NCBI GenBank assembly: GCA_948944455.1
Contig: CARBES010000017.1
Coordinates: 1 to 23,564 of the forward strand
DNA from: an uncultured Candidatus Saccharibacteria bacterium
GTDB taxonomy: Bacteria > Patescibacteriota > Saccharimonadia > Saccharimonadales > Saccharimonadaceae
Direction: 5' to 3'
DNA length: 23,564 nucleotides
In this document: positions 12,824-19,476 of the stretch, piece by piece
Position numbering within the stretch: position 1 is the first letter of the stretch
Layout: every line of letters starts with the position of its first letter
Notes under the pieces: generated by a model
Database searches by the model: none
The model's input: only the letters and a program-made list of their open reading frames with translations
What the model was told of the DNA's origin: nothing
Position numbers and translations under genes: made by a program

Positions 12824-13906
12824 TTAAAACGGATTCAACATCCTGAACTCCTCAACCGCCTTTTTGACGGCTAGTAAGTTCTTTAATTGGTAATGACTAG
12901 GGCTACCTTGGATGTTCTTCAACTGCTTGAGGCTTTCTTTACCAAACGCATCTTCGATCATCGTTTCAATGTCTCGCATATTTACCCCATTCTTTAAGGC
13001 ACAGATAAGACCAAGTCGAGCAAGAGATTTATTCACCCCTCCTCGTCCAGCCTTCTGGGATTCTTCAGCCATAATATTAGCCAGTAAACCTGAGATGTTT
13101 TCTTCTTCATCGAGTGGGATTTTTGGAACGTGGGATACTATATACTCTAGTCGCTTTGATAATAATGTGTGACATATTTCGTTCTTGAACAGATTCTGAA
13201 ACTCCCACTTTTCAGGAATCGCCAGCCCAGCATTCTTTATTCGCCGTTCGATCATCCTTTTGCCGTGCATTTTGATTTCAAACCGCAACACACCTGAAAA
13301 CTTAGTTGCAGTCATAACACCGTTGCCTACCGACTGACGTTCAAGTTCTTTGCTCTTGTCGTAAAAAGTTATATCCTCGTCCTTAGAGTGGAATCGAATA
13401 AGGCAACCGCCATTCTCATAGTTCACTTTGTCAAACTTTAGCCAGCGATTTACATCAGCATTGGCGATAGAGCGAATTACATTATCGACCCCAAGATGAC
13501 TATTCATCAAGATATTTTTTCCAACGTCCATCCGCCTAACATAAAGTTCAGGGATGTCAGTTTGGCTGATGAAACGAATTCCCATTTCGGTGATGCGTTT
13601 GTGTAGAGTTTTGATAACGTCACCCAGTGACGACTCATCAAATTCGTATAAATTGTTGCTGCACAGAAGTTTCGGTATCGAGAACTCAATGGTCAATTCC
13701 CAAGTTATACCAGCAACCCCACCGCCAACTGGCCGTTCGCAGTATCGGACAGTGGGGTAGTATAGTCCACGCTCTCGGCATAACTCATCACCACTTAAGA
13801 TGGCTTGAGTGAAACCTTTACCATTTTTGGAGAAGTCCGAAAAGGGAGAGTTTGCTTGGGTTAAGCGGTTCTTACAGGTATAAATCAATGTCACGGTGTC
13901 TATCAT
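12824..13906 (-). CDS. phage/plasmid replication initiator (gene II/X-like)
   Basis: A 360-residue protein. The start MIDTVTLIYTC, followed by a mid-region FHSKDEDITFYDKSKELE and VLRFEIKMHGKRMI, resembles filamentous-phage gene II/X and plasmid Rep proteins (Phage_CRI/Phage_X type), which nick and initiate rolling-circle replication. The C-terminal part is helical and not recognised. ATG 13906 has GAGGAG seven bases upstream; the longer frame to 13984 lies within the SpoVG-like gene and has no ribosome site. It overlaps that gene by 35 bases, so the two are probably co-transcribed and translationally coupled. Assignment rests on pattern only; a filament-specific catalytic Tyr was not assigned. 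Confidence 0.55.
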   Translation of the reverse strand: MIDTVTLIYTCKNRLTQANSPFSDFSKNGKGFTQAILSGDELCRERGLYYPTVRYCERPVGGGVAGITWELTIEFSIPKLLCSNNLYEFDESSLGDVIKTLHKRITEMGIRFISQTDIPELYVRRMDVGKNILMNSHLGVDNVIRSIANADVNRWLKFDKVNYENGGCLIRFHSKDEDITFYDKSKELERQSVGNGVMTATKFSGVLRFEIKMHGKRMIERRIKNAGLAIPEKWEFQNLFKNEICHTLLSKRLEYIVSHVPKIPLDEEENISGLLANIMAEESQKAGRGGVNKSLARLGLICALKNGVNMRDIETMIEDAFGKESLKQLKNIQGSPSHYQLKNLLAVKKAVEEFRMLNPF

Positions 13907-14183
13907 CGCAATTCTCCTCATCACATTTTCCAAAAATTTCATCACACTTTTTCGCCACTGCCACGTCAATAATAGTGCCGGCACTTTTGCTAATGGGGTT
14001 AAAAATATTCAATTTTGTATCACCAACTACTTTCGTGGGGAATACCAAACGATACCCACCAGATGGTCGAGTATGCACGGCAATAGAGCCCAGATATAGT
14101 GAATCATCGATCACGCAACTCGCAAAAGCAACCAGTCCATCCTTTGGTCGAATCGGCACTACATTAACTTCAGATACTTTCAT
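13872..14183 (-). CDS. SpoVG-like protein
   Basis: A 103-residue protein matching the SpoVG pattern: a start like KVSEVNVVPI, then GLVAFASCVIDDSLYLGSIAV, a GGYRLVFPTK strand where SpoVG has its FVAMPSK strand, and NPIS, where SpoVG has HPIN. SpoVG proteins bind DNA or RNA and regulate gene expression, and SpoVG-like genes occur on plasmids and integrative elements next to rep genes. ATG 14183 has GGAGGG about five bases upstream; the frame extends to 14231 but without a ribosome site. The C-terminus (FGKCDEENCDDRHRDIDLYL) overlaps the rep start, and its own start overlaps the small gene upstream by 14 bases, giving a tight three-gene operon. Confidence 0.72.
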   Translation of the reverse strand: MKVSEVNVVPIRPKDGLVAFASCVIDDSLYLGSIAVHTRPSGGYRLVFPTKVVGDTKLNIFNPISKSAGTIIDVAVAKKCDEIFGKCDEENCDDRHRDIDLYL

Positions 14184-14325
14184 TGCTACCCTCCATCTGC
14201 TGCTTGTGCTGCTGCTCAAAATCCATTTCAATCAAGATGTCAAAAAATCGAGCCAAGAGTTCATCGGTATTAGTCAGTGGTTCCGACTGTTCCTCACTCC
14301 TTGCTCGATTTTCTTCACATTTCAT
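14170..14325 (-). CDS. small acidic protein upstream of the SpoVG-like gene
   Basis: A 51-residue frame: MKCEENRARSEEQSEPL, then a predicted amphipathic helix TNTDELLARFFDILIEMDF, then a Gln-rich tail. No family is recognised. ATG 14325 sits just after GGAGG, closer than usual, so the start is uncertain. The frame overlaps the SpoVG-like start by 14 bases and carries that gene's ribosome site, which fits translational coupling. It may be a small operon regulator or partner of Rep. Confidence 0.5.
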   Translation of the reverse strand: MKCEENRARSEEQSEPLTNTDELLARFFDILIEMDFEQQHKQQMEGSNESI

Positions 14326-14398
14326 ACCTCCATTTTAGGAGGCGACAGACTTTTTCGACTATTTATTTTACCCCCGTTATTACGAAAAAAGTCAGACT

Positions 14399-14923
14399 TT
14401 ATTTTTTGTGCGAACGCAAAAATCGTTCCTCAAGCCCATACTTACCGCCATCTAACTTAACCACATTCGGCAACCATAACTCATTCTGGAGTTTTGCATT
14501 AAGCCTATTCCTGGTATTCCGAACTGTTTTAAAGTCACAGTATTTGCCAGTTGCTCGCTCCAAAGAACTAGCCAGTTGCTCCTCTTGCACATCATTATTC
14601 TTACTAGTCACTGCTCTAGCCAAAATACCTAGCATCTCACTTTCAAGCCCGCCCTTTCTGAATTTCACCTCTTTGCCATCATACTTTGCTACCGTGTAGT
14701 CCTCATCGAACTCCAGAACTGACAACTCTTCGCATTCAAGTGCAATGTCGCCTCCCCTCAAAGCAGCACTTATCTCTTGTTTTTTATGAATATAATCCGC
14801 CGCACCCTGAGCCACTTTTATGAGCGTTTGTCGCATCTCCTCGAAGTTTTGTTCATTGATTACTGCTTGCTCTGCCCTCGACCGTTTTTCTGGCCGCTCA
14901 TCAAGATAGTATCGCTTCGTCAT
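14399..14923 (-). CDS. putative winged-helix DNA-binding protein
   Basis: A 174-residue soluble protein not firmly recognised. The N-terminal half is polar and helical (RSRAEQAVINEQNFEEMRQTL). The C-terminal half (residues about 90-165) has the rhythm of an OmpR-type winged helix: a helix ESEMLGILARAV, QEEQLASSL, then FKTVRNTRNRLNAKL, and a terminal KLDGGKYGL hairpin wing. This suggests sequence-specific DNA binding. A TATAAT lies at 14945-14940 on its strand with no clear -35. It diverges from the methyltransferase gene and heads the minus-strand block that includes the Rep operon, so it may regulate either. The 3' end overlaps a small A/T-rich dyad at 14385-14408. Confidence 0.55.
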   Translation of the reverse strand: MTKRYYLDERPEKRSRAEQAVINEQNFEEMRQTLIKVAQGAADYIHKKQEISAALRGGDIALECEELSVLEFDEDYTVAKYDGKEVKFRKGGLESEMLGILARAVTSKNNDVQEEQLASSLERATGKYCDFKTVRNTRNRLNAKLQNELWLPNVVKLDGGKYGLEERFLRSHKK

Positions 14924-14984
14924 CTTCCGTCACATCCTCATTATATTGTTATTATCATACCATATGACTACACATTTTCGCTCT

Positions 14985-15012
14985 TTTTCAAGATATACTT
15001 TTGTGCTATAAT
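14985..15012 (+). promoter_or_regulatory. promoter of the methyltransferase gene
   Basis: TG-C-TATAAT, an extended -10 (TATAAT at 15007-15012), with a weak TTTTCA 16 bases upstream. Expected start near 15019, which disfavours a GTG start at 15027. Confidence 0.65.
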
Positions 15013-15044
15013 CAGAATAACGAAATGTGGAGGTTACAGAAGAC

Positions 15045-16049
15045 GTGTTGACATCAATTGAATTATTTTCTGGTGCTGGTGGGCTGGCTTTGGGTTTAGA
15101 GCGAGCAGGATTCGAGCATATCGGCTTAGTTGATAACTATACTGATGCTTGTAATACAGTGAAGAAGAATCGTCCAAAGTGGAATGTTATCTGCGATGAT
15201 ATAGCCAATGTTACAACTAAAAACTTACAGGAACTGTTCGATCTAAAAACTGGCGAACTAGATGTGCTCTCTGGTGGTGCTCCTTGCCAGTCTTTTTCAT
15301 ACGCTGGTAAACGCTTAGGGCTTGAGGACACGAGGGGGACACTATTCTATCACTATGCAATATTTCTAAAACAACTTCAGCCTAAGATGTTTCTCTTTGA
15401 GAACGTCAAAGGGCTTTTGACTCACGATGGTGGAAAAACTTATAAAACCATTCTTGAGGTGTTCAAGGAAGCAGGATATTCGGTTCAATATAAAGTTCTG
15501 AACGCTTGGGATTATGGTGTGGCTCAAAAAAGAGAGCGACTTATTACCATCGGGATTCGTAACGATTTGCAAGATAAAATTAAGTTTGAATTTCCCAAGC
15601 CACACGAATACAAGCCCGTGTTACGTGATATCTTGAAGGATGTGCCTAAGAGCGATGGTGTGTTGTATGGAGAGAAGAAACAAGCAATTTTTGAATTAGT
15701 TCCAGCAGGTGGCTATTGGCGAGATATAGACCCAGAAATTGCTAAGGATTATATGAAAAGTTGTTGGAATATGGGTGGTGGCAGAACAGGTATTCTGAGA
15801 CGATTAAGCCTAGATGAACCTTCGCTGACCGTGCTAACGTCACCTTCACAAAAGCAGACCGAACGATGCCATCCTCTGGAGGCACGACCGATGAATGTTA
15901 GAGAGAACGCAAGGTGTCAGTCTTTCCCAGATGACTGGGAATTCTGTGGCAAGGTAATGTCGCAATATAAACAGATTGGTAATGCCGTGCCAGTAAACTT
16001 AGCGTATGAGATAGGCAAACAGTTAAAGCAATCATTGAAAGGAGCATAA
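15045..16049 (+). CDS. DNA cytosine-5 methyltransferase (GGNCC type expected)
   Basis: A 334-residue C5 cytosine methyltransferase with all main motifs: I ELFSGAGGLALGLERAGF, IV GGAPCQSFSYAG with catalytic Cys81, VI FENVKGL, VIII AQKRERLITIG, IX RRLSLDEPSLTV and X QIGNAVPVNLAYEIG. It transfers methyl from S-adenosylmethionine to cytosine and protects DNA from the paired endonuclease. Target GGNCC is inferred from the Eco47II/Sau96I-type partner. I chose GTG 15045 because GTG 15027 is only about eight bases from the expected transcript start; GGAGG (15029-15033) is 11 bases before 15045. Its stop TAA overlaps the endonuclease start. Confidence 0.9.
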   Translation: MLTSIELFSGAGGLALGLERAGFEHIGLVDNYTDACNTVKKNRPKWNVICDDIANVTTKNLQELFDLKTGELDVLSGGAPCQSFSYAGKRLGLEDTRGTLFYHYAIFLKQLQPKMFLFENVKGLLTHDGGKTYKTILEVFKEAGYSVQYKVLNAWDYGVAQKRERLITIGIRNDLQDKIKFEFPKPHEYKPVLRDILKDVPKSDGVLYGEKKQAIFELVPAGGYWRDIDPEIAKDYMKSCWNMGGGRTGILRRLSLDEPSLTVLTSPSQKQTERCHPLEARPMNVRENARCQSFPDDWEFCGKVMSQYKQIGNAVPVNLAYEIGKQLKQSLKGA

Positions 16050-16885
16050 TGATGGATAAATGGAACATCAACTTTATTTCCCAGGGAGATTTTACTGCAC
16101 ACGTAAAGAACACCATTGAATCCTTTGGTGACAAAATTCAAGCCTTTGATTTAAAACGGCTAAACAAGAACATTATTGACCCAATCAAACTGATTTTCGA
16201 TAAGAATATGTATGGAGTATCCTGGAAAGATATTATTGATGACGAGATGGCGAGGCAGAGAGATAAATCTAATAACAATGATATCGGCTATTTTCACCAA
16301 CGTTTCTTTCAGTATATTGACGGCTGCCACGTTCCCGACAATGGCACGGAGAATGGCTGGGACGTGATTTACGAAAATCCCAAAGGTATTCGGCTACCTG
16401 ATGGTGATGTAGTGCATACAATCTACGTCGAGATGAAGAATAAGCACAACACAATGAACTCATCTTCTGCTGGTAAAACTTACATCAAAATGCAGAATCA
16501 AATCCTACACAACGATGATTGTGCTTGTTTTCTCGTTGAGGCAATAGCACAACGCTCTCAGAATATCACTTGGGGCACAACCGTTGATGGAGCCAAGGTT
16601 GCTCACAAGAAGATTCGCAGAGTTAGCCTTGACCGGTTCTATGCTACCGTAACCGGCGAAGATGATGCATTCTTTCAAATTTGTTTAGTATTGCCAAATG
16701 TTATCAAAGAGGTGATTCAAATCTGGAATGTAGGTGATATTGGCAAGGATACGGCTTATGATGAACTTGTCCAACTTGCCAAAGAAGTCAGTAATGGACA
16801 CTCAGATGATGCTGCTATGACCCTCGCTATCTATATGCTAGGGTTTAGAACATACGAGGGATTCAATAAGTTAGCACTAGATTAG
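16049..16885 (+). CDS. Eco47II/Sau96I-type restriction endonuclease
   Basis: A 278-residue type II restriction endonuclease. The stretches RDKSNNNDIGYFHQ, a GWDVIYENPKG beta strand and YVEMKNKHNTMNSSSAGKTY followed by KMQNQ match the Eco47II/Sau96I family, which cuts GGNCC. The EMK of YVEMKNK, with an upstream Asp, would form a PD-(D/E)XK-like metal site. ATG 16049 overlaps the methyltransferase stop (TAATG), with AAGGAG at 16039-16044, so the pair is translationally coupled in the order M then R. ATG 16052 is an alternative start. The 3' end overlaps by three bases the convergent HTH gene, whose tail looks altered. Confidence 0.88.
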   Translation: MMDKWNINFISQGDFTAHVKNTIESFGDKIQAFDLKRLNKNIIDPIKLIFDKNMYGVSWKDIIDDEMARQRDKSNNNDIGYFHQRFFQYIDGCHVPDNGTENGWDVIYENPKGIRLPDGDVVHTIYVEMKNKHNTMNSSSAGKTYIKMQNQILHNDDCACFLVEAIAQRSQNITWGTTVDGAKVAHKKIRRVSLDRFYATVTGEDDAFFQICLVLPNVIKEVIQIWNVGDIGKDTAYDELVQLAKEVSNGHSDDAAMTLAIYMLGFRTYEGFNKLALD

Positions 16886-17184
16886 CAGTCAAAATTAAGG
16901 TTAAACGGCATATTCCCAGGAGACAGATAGTTAGCCGAGGGTCGATTCAGCCTCCTGGTATAGCCTCGGTAGCCACTACGGACGAGTTGCTCGGCATACT
17001 TCCATTGAAGGTCCGTCGCCTCCACTACTGCCTTATGGAAATCTGGGTATTTGTCACACCAACGGTAGAAGGTGTCGGTGGAGATTCTCGCTCCTCGGCA
17101 AGCATCAGACACGGTGTATCCGTCACGAATCAGAACAAGGATTCGCTCCGTGACTTCTGGTGTGAACTTCGATTTTCTACTCAT
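16882..17184 (-). CDS. HTH protein (terminase-small-subunit-like), probably truncated
   Basis: A 100-residue protein. Residues 5-60 (KFTPEVTERILVLIRDGYTVSDACRGARISTDTFYRWCDKYPDFHKAVVEA) form a helix-turn-helix like those of phage terminase small subunits and related regulators. It is a clear paralogue of the neighbour at 17356-17907 over the first 80 residues. It then ends with an unrelated-looking tail (PSANYLSPGNMPFNLNFDC) exactly at the end of the endonuclease gene, as if cut when the restriction cassette inserted. An extended -10 (TGA-TAAGAT, 17199-17191) lies six bases before ATG 17184, so the mRNA is probably leaderless. Confidence 0.65.
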   Translation of the reverse strand: MSRKSKFTPEVTERILVLIRDGYTVSDACRGARISTDTFYRWCDKYPDFHKAVVEATDLQWKYAEQLVRSGYRGYTRRLNRPSANYLSPGNMPFNLNFDC

Positions 17185-17190
17185 ATTCTC

Positions 17191-17199
17191 ATCTTATCA
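17191..17199 (-). promoter_or_regulatory. extended -10 of the short HTH gene
   Basis: TGA-TAAGAT on the minus strand, with six bases to ATG. Transcription would start at or beside the A of ATG. Confidence 0.5.
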
Positions 17200-17301
17200 C
17201 GGCTTTATAGTCTCGTATTTTCGCCCTTATAATACTATGAAATTGGTGGAGAAAGTTTGACGGTTCTGGAAGTCCAATTCCATCAGATTTGCCGTAATTG
17301 A

Positions 17302-17313
17302 GATTCTAGAATC
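17302..17313. promoter_or_regulatory. 12-bp perfect palindrome
   Basis: GATTCTAGAATC is a perfect 12-bp palindrome in the 171-bp gap between the two HTH paralogues, which otherwise holds nothing I recognise. It may be an operator. Confidence 0.35.
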
Positions 17314-17355
17314 ACCAACATTTGATTTCGCTACTCCCAGGCAGGTCAACAGAGG

Positions 17356-17907
17356 TCAAAGATGTGATTCTACTGTGTCGTAGAGTGTCAACATTTGCTC
17401 CTGGATTTTCCTATACCACCCAGGAAAACTACGCTTGAACACCTCAATGTCGCAGATGTGCTGAACATTACAACCGTTCTCACGCTTGAGGTATTCCACT
17501 CTACCGTTCATCGGATTCACACAGGGTAGATATGGTTTATCCTCAGCAATACCACCAAACCTCACAGGCAGACCTTCATACATCACTACCTCTCCTTGCT
17601 GATTTTGCCCTCCTGAGCCGTTTATTTGCCTTTTGAGAGCCTTTTCTTTGCTTTGTGGGTGTTTATCAGGTTTTCTCTCATAAACCCTGAATCCAGCCCT
17701 TCTGACGGCTTTTCTGGCATACCAGGTTTGCTCCTCCGTGGCTTTTTTGAACGCAGCATCAAAGTCAGGATGTCGCCTTCGCCAACGACTGAGTGTCATA
17801 TCAGTCACCTCAGCCATCGCACAGGCAGCCTTTACCGTAAATCCTCCTCGAATCGCATCGAGGAGTCGTTTGGTCGTATCTGGTGTGTATTTGGTGGGCT
17901 TGCTCAT
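17356..17907 (-). CDS. HTH protein (terminase-small-subunit-like), full-length paralogue
   Basis: A 183-residue protein. Residues 5-60 (KYTPDTTKRLLDAIRGGFTVKAACAMAEVTDMTLSRWRRRHPDFDAAFKKA) give the same helix-turn-helix as the gene at 16882-17184. It then continues with a basic linker and a C-terminal region not recognised (GLPVRFGGIAEDKPYLPCVNPMNGRVEYL, then KRENGCNVQHICDIEVF). It may be a terminase small subunit or an element-encoded regulator; no large terminase is present, so packaging is not supported by context. An extended -10 (TGA-TACTAT, 17922-17914) lies six bases before ATG 17907. Confidence 0.65.
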   Translation of the reverse strand: MSKPTKYTPDTTKRLLDAIRGGFTVKAACAMAEVTDMTLSRWRRRHPDFDAAFKKATEEQTWYARKAVRRAGFRVYERKPDKHPQSKEKALKRQINGSGGQNQQGEVVMYEGLPVRFGGIAEDKPYLPCVNPMNGRVEYLKRENGCNVQHICDIEVFKRSFPGWYRKIQEQMLTLYDTVESHL

Positions 17908-17913
17908 ACTACC

Positions 17914-17922
17914 ATAGTATCA
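17914..17922 (-). promoter_or_regulatory. extended -10 of the full-length HTH gene
   Basis: TGA-TACTAT on the minus strand, with six bases to ATG. It is divergent from, and within 65 bases of, the Schlafen-like gene start. Confidence 0.5.
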
Positions 17923-17955
17923 GAGATACATTCATTTATTTTTACCGATTTTAAG

Positions 17956-17964
17956 TGGTAGAAT
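17956..17964 (+). promoter_or_regulatory. extended -10 of the Schlafen-like gene
   Basis: TGG-TAGAAT with seven bases to ATG 17972, which again suggests a leaderless mRNA. Confidence 0.55.
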
Positions 17965-17971
17965 AGTTGAT

Positions 17972-18205
17972 ATGAGTATATTGCACGATAAATTTACAAA
18001 CATCGAGAATTTGGACGATTTGCAACCATTAGTATCTGAAACCGAAGACGGAGAATCTACTACCATCGAATTCAAATCCATCACCAAGGAAATCAAAAAG
18101 TCTAAGTCTAACCTGGGTGAGTCAAAAGCCTTATTAGCAAAGGAAATTTGTGCCTTCTTAAATTCTAACGATGGAATCTTGGTGTGGGGGGGCAGAAAAA
18201 AGTGA
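17972..18205 (+). CDS. AlbA_2/Schlafen-like protein, N-terminal fragment
   Basis: 77 residues. ESTTIEFKSITKEI and the helix ALLAKEICAFLNSNDGILVWG fit the start of an AlbA_2 (Schlafen, divergent AAA-4) nucleic-acid-binding domain. The frame ends in GGRKK just after a run of seven G (18186-18192) and six A. Removing one G joins it to the downstream frame as GILVWGAEKSEDGKVTIV, a natural continuation of the domain. It is thus half of a gene that is off by frameshift, phase-variable, recoded or mis-sequenced. There is no ribosome site; the likely promoter is an extended -10 seven bases upstream, so it may be leaderless. Such genes are frequent on mobile elements and can act as regulators or in defence. 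Confidence 0.7.
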   Translation: MSILHDKFTNIENLDDLQPLVSETEDGESTTIEFKSITKEIKKSKSNLGESKALLAKEICAFLNSNDGILVWGGRKK

Positions 18206-19157
18206 AGACGGCAAAGTAACTATCGTCAATGAAAGTGAAACGAGTTTGGAGGATACCTTTGATCATCAACTCAGGAACCTCATCGAACCACTACCTAGTG
18301 GTATCGAATTCAAAACTGTGAAGGATGATGCTGGTAGCGAATGCCTCGTTATCTTCATACCACGTAGCGATCTAGCACCTCATAGAGTTGGCGATTGGAA
18401 TATGGATGATAAAAAACGAATTCTAGGACGATACTATGGGCGTTCTGGGACGAGTAGCGTTCCTTTACCAGAGAATATTGTTAGGGCAATGTATCTATCT
18501 AGAGGACGTGTCCCAAGAGTTTCCGTTTATACCGAAGTCAACATCCCAAATGTAAATAAAATCCAACTCAAAACTATTGTAGAGCCCGACCCACAACAAT
18601 ACATTTCTCAGTATTATAACAATAATCAAATCGCCATCATAGGGTCATCTCTCAATGTATTGCCAGACACAGACGGAAGATTGTGGCGAAACATACGCAG
18701 CGTGTCTCCAGATAGCCCAATCTACCCAAAGAGTGAGCCATACGAACTCTTAATATCAACCATTTTGAATAGTAAAGAAGATAGTGCTAAGCAAACGATG
18801 GAAGAATTGTCCGAGTTGGCTAGAAGTCTTCGTCTTATGGATGTGCAATTTTCACAGATATATGCTATCGCTACGAAGTCAAACTTCTCTTGCGATAATG
18901 TTCCTCTAGTCACAAGAACTAGGCTATACATACTAGATATTCCAGAACATCGCCATCTTAATGGTTACAGCCTTACAAGAGCCACGGATTTGATTCGCAT
19001 TGAGAAAAAATTTGATGTCGAAATCTATATTGCAGCAACATTTCATAAGCATATACAAGATGATGGAGATGCTTACTTTTGGGGTTTTGACAACAACTTA
19101 CACACATCGCATATTGAAAAATTACTTGAAAACTTAACAAGTAACTCGCACGACTAG
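18171..19157 (+). CDS. AlbA_2/Schlafen-like protein, C-terminal part
   Basis: The frame from the split site to the stop; AEKSEDGKVTIV onward is the true continuation of the fragment above. It completes the AlbA_2 domain (CLVIFIPRSDLAPHRV, then RILGRYYGRSGTSSVPLP, the usual RxxYxRxGxxS-like ending) and continues with about 220 residues I do not recognise, probably a second mixed alpha/beta domain. ATG 18171 has no ribosome site and is unlikely to be a real start. With one G removed at 18186-18192 the whole gene would encode about 394 residues. It is the last gene before the right end of the element. Confidence 0.65.
   Translation: MESWCGGAEKSEDGKVTIVNESETSLEDTFDHQLRNLIEPLPSGIEFKTVKDDAGSECLVIFIPRSDLAPHRVGDWNMDDKKRILGRYYGRSGTSSVPLPENIVRAMYLSRGRVPRVSVYTEVNIPNVNKIQLKTIVEPDPQQYISQYYNNNQIAIIGSSLNVLPDTDGRLWRNIRSVSPDSPIYPKSEPYELLISTILNSKEDSAKQTMEELSELARSLRLMDVQFSQIYAIATKSNFSCDNVPLVTRTRLYILDIPEHRHLNGYSLTRATDLIRIEKKFDVEIYIAATFHKHIQDDGDAYFWGFDNNLHTSHIEKLLENLTSNSHD
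18186..18192 (+). repeat. G7 tract at the frame split
   Basis: Seven G followed by CAG and six A (18196-18201), exactly where the two frames of the Schlafen-like gene meet. A six-G version restores one continuous reading frame. Confidence 0.8.
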
Positions 19158-19247
19158 TTTAATCACTAAAAGTTCAGCAGAGAAGATATACCAACTACAA
19201 CCTTAAGTTCGTCTATATCGAGGTAGGGGGTATTAGTTTTGCGTTCG

Positions 19248-19370
19248 TCACAACGCATCTACATCCGTCACCTCTATTCCAAGTTCGAGGAACATATCCT
19301 TCAACATCATCATTCTGCCACGGTCATAAGAGGTCACAGAGTTCGCAAATTCGTCCAACTGGGGGAGCCA
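19248..19370 (-). pseudogene. detached C-terminal codons of the serine recombinase
   Basis: On the minus strand, starting at the attR core, the frame reads WLPQLDEFANSVTSYDRG, then 22 more residues and TGA: 40 codons in all. The integrated recombinase gene reads KTEFWLP up to attL in the same frame. Joining the two ends in a circle gives KTEFWLPQLDEF... without a break. The sequence is protein-like (acidic/hydrophobic alternation, LKDMFLELGIEV). A 6-bp inverted repeat (19240-19245 with 19252-19257) spans the stop. It is not expressed as a gene in the integrated state. Confidence 0.72.
19363..19370 (+). other. attR core
   Basis: GGGAGCCA repeats the tRNA-Asn 3' end. To its right are host bases leading into the tRNA terminator. 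Confidence 0.75.
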
Positions 19371-19377
19371 CGAATTA

Positions 19378-19402
19378 TGAAGCCTTAGGGCTTTATTTTT
19401 TG
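19378..19402 (+). terminator. displaced tRNA-Asn terminator
   Basis: 7-bp stem (19378-19384 with 19389-19395), loop TTAG and a T run (19396-19401). It starts eight bases after attR, where a tRNA terminator would lie before the element integrated. Confidence 0.75.
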
Positions 19403-19411
19403 TAGGGGATG

Positions 19412-19420
19412 TGATAAAAT
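19412..19420 (+). promoter_or_regulatory. infB extended -10
   Basis: TGA-TAAAAT. No good -35 is seen 16-18 bases upstream. The leader would be about 50 bases. Confidence 0.5.
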
Positions 19421-19476
19421 TAAAAAAGTTATTTATCTTTAAGTAAATTTGCAAAAGTTGCGGAAAGGAGTTGGGC

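Larger units (their letters stand above)
11213..19370. mobile_element. integrative element at tRNA-Asn
   Basis: About 8.2 kb bounded by the direct repeat GGGAGCCA (11213-11220 at the left, 19363-19370 at the right). The left repeat is the tRNA-Asn 3' end. The displaced tRNA terminator lies outside the right repeat, so the host order without the element would be tRNA, CGAATTA, terminator, infB. It carries a serine recombinase next to the left end, Rep-like and SpoVG-like genes, a restriction-modification pair, HTH genes and a split Schlafen-like gene. No conjugation or virion genes are seen, so it looks like a plasmid-like integrative or mobilisable element or a satellite. The interior is visibly more AT-rich than flanking rpsA and infB. 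Confidence 0.88.

Noticed and set aside
11300..19200. CRISPR array or prophage structural genes in the element
   Set aside because: No regular repeats with spacers are seen, nor capsid, portal, large terminase or tail genes; the HTH genes alone do not support a phage.
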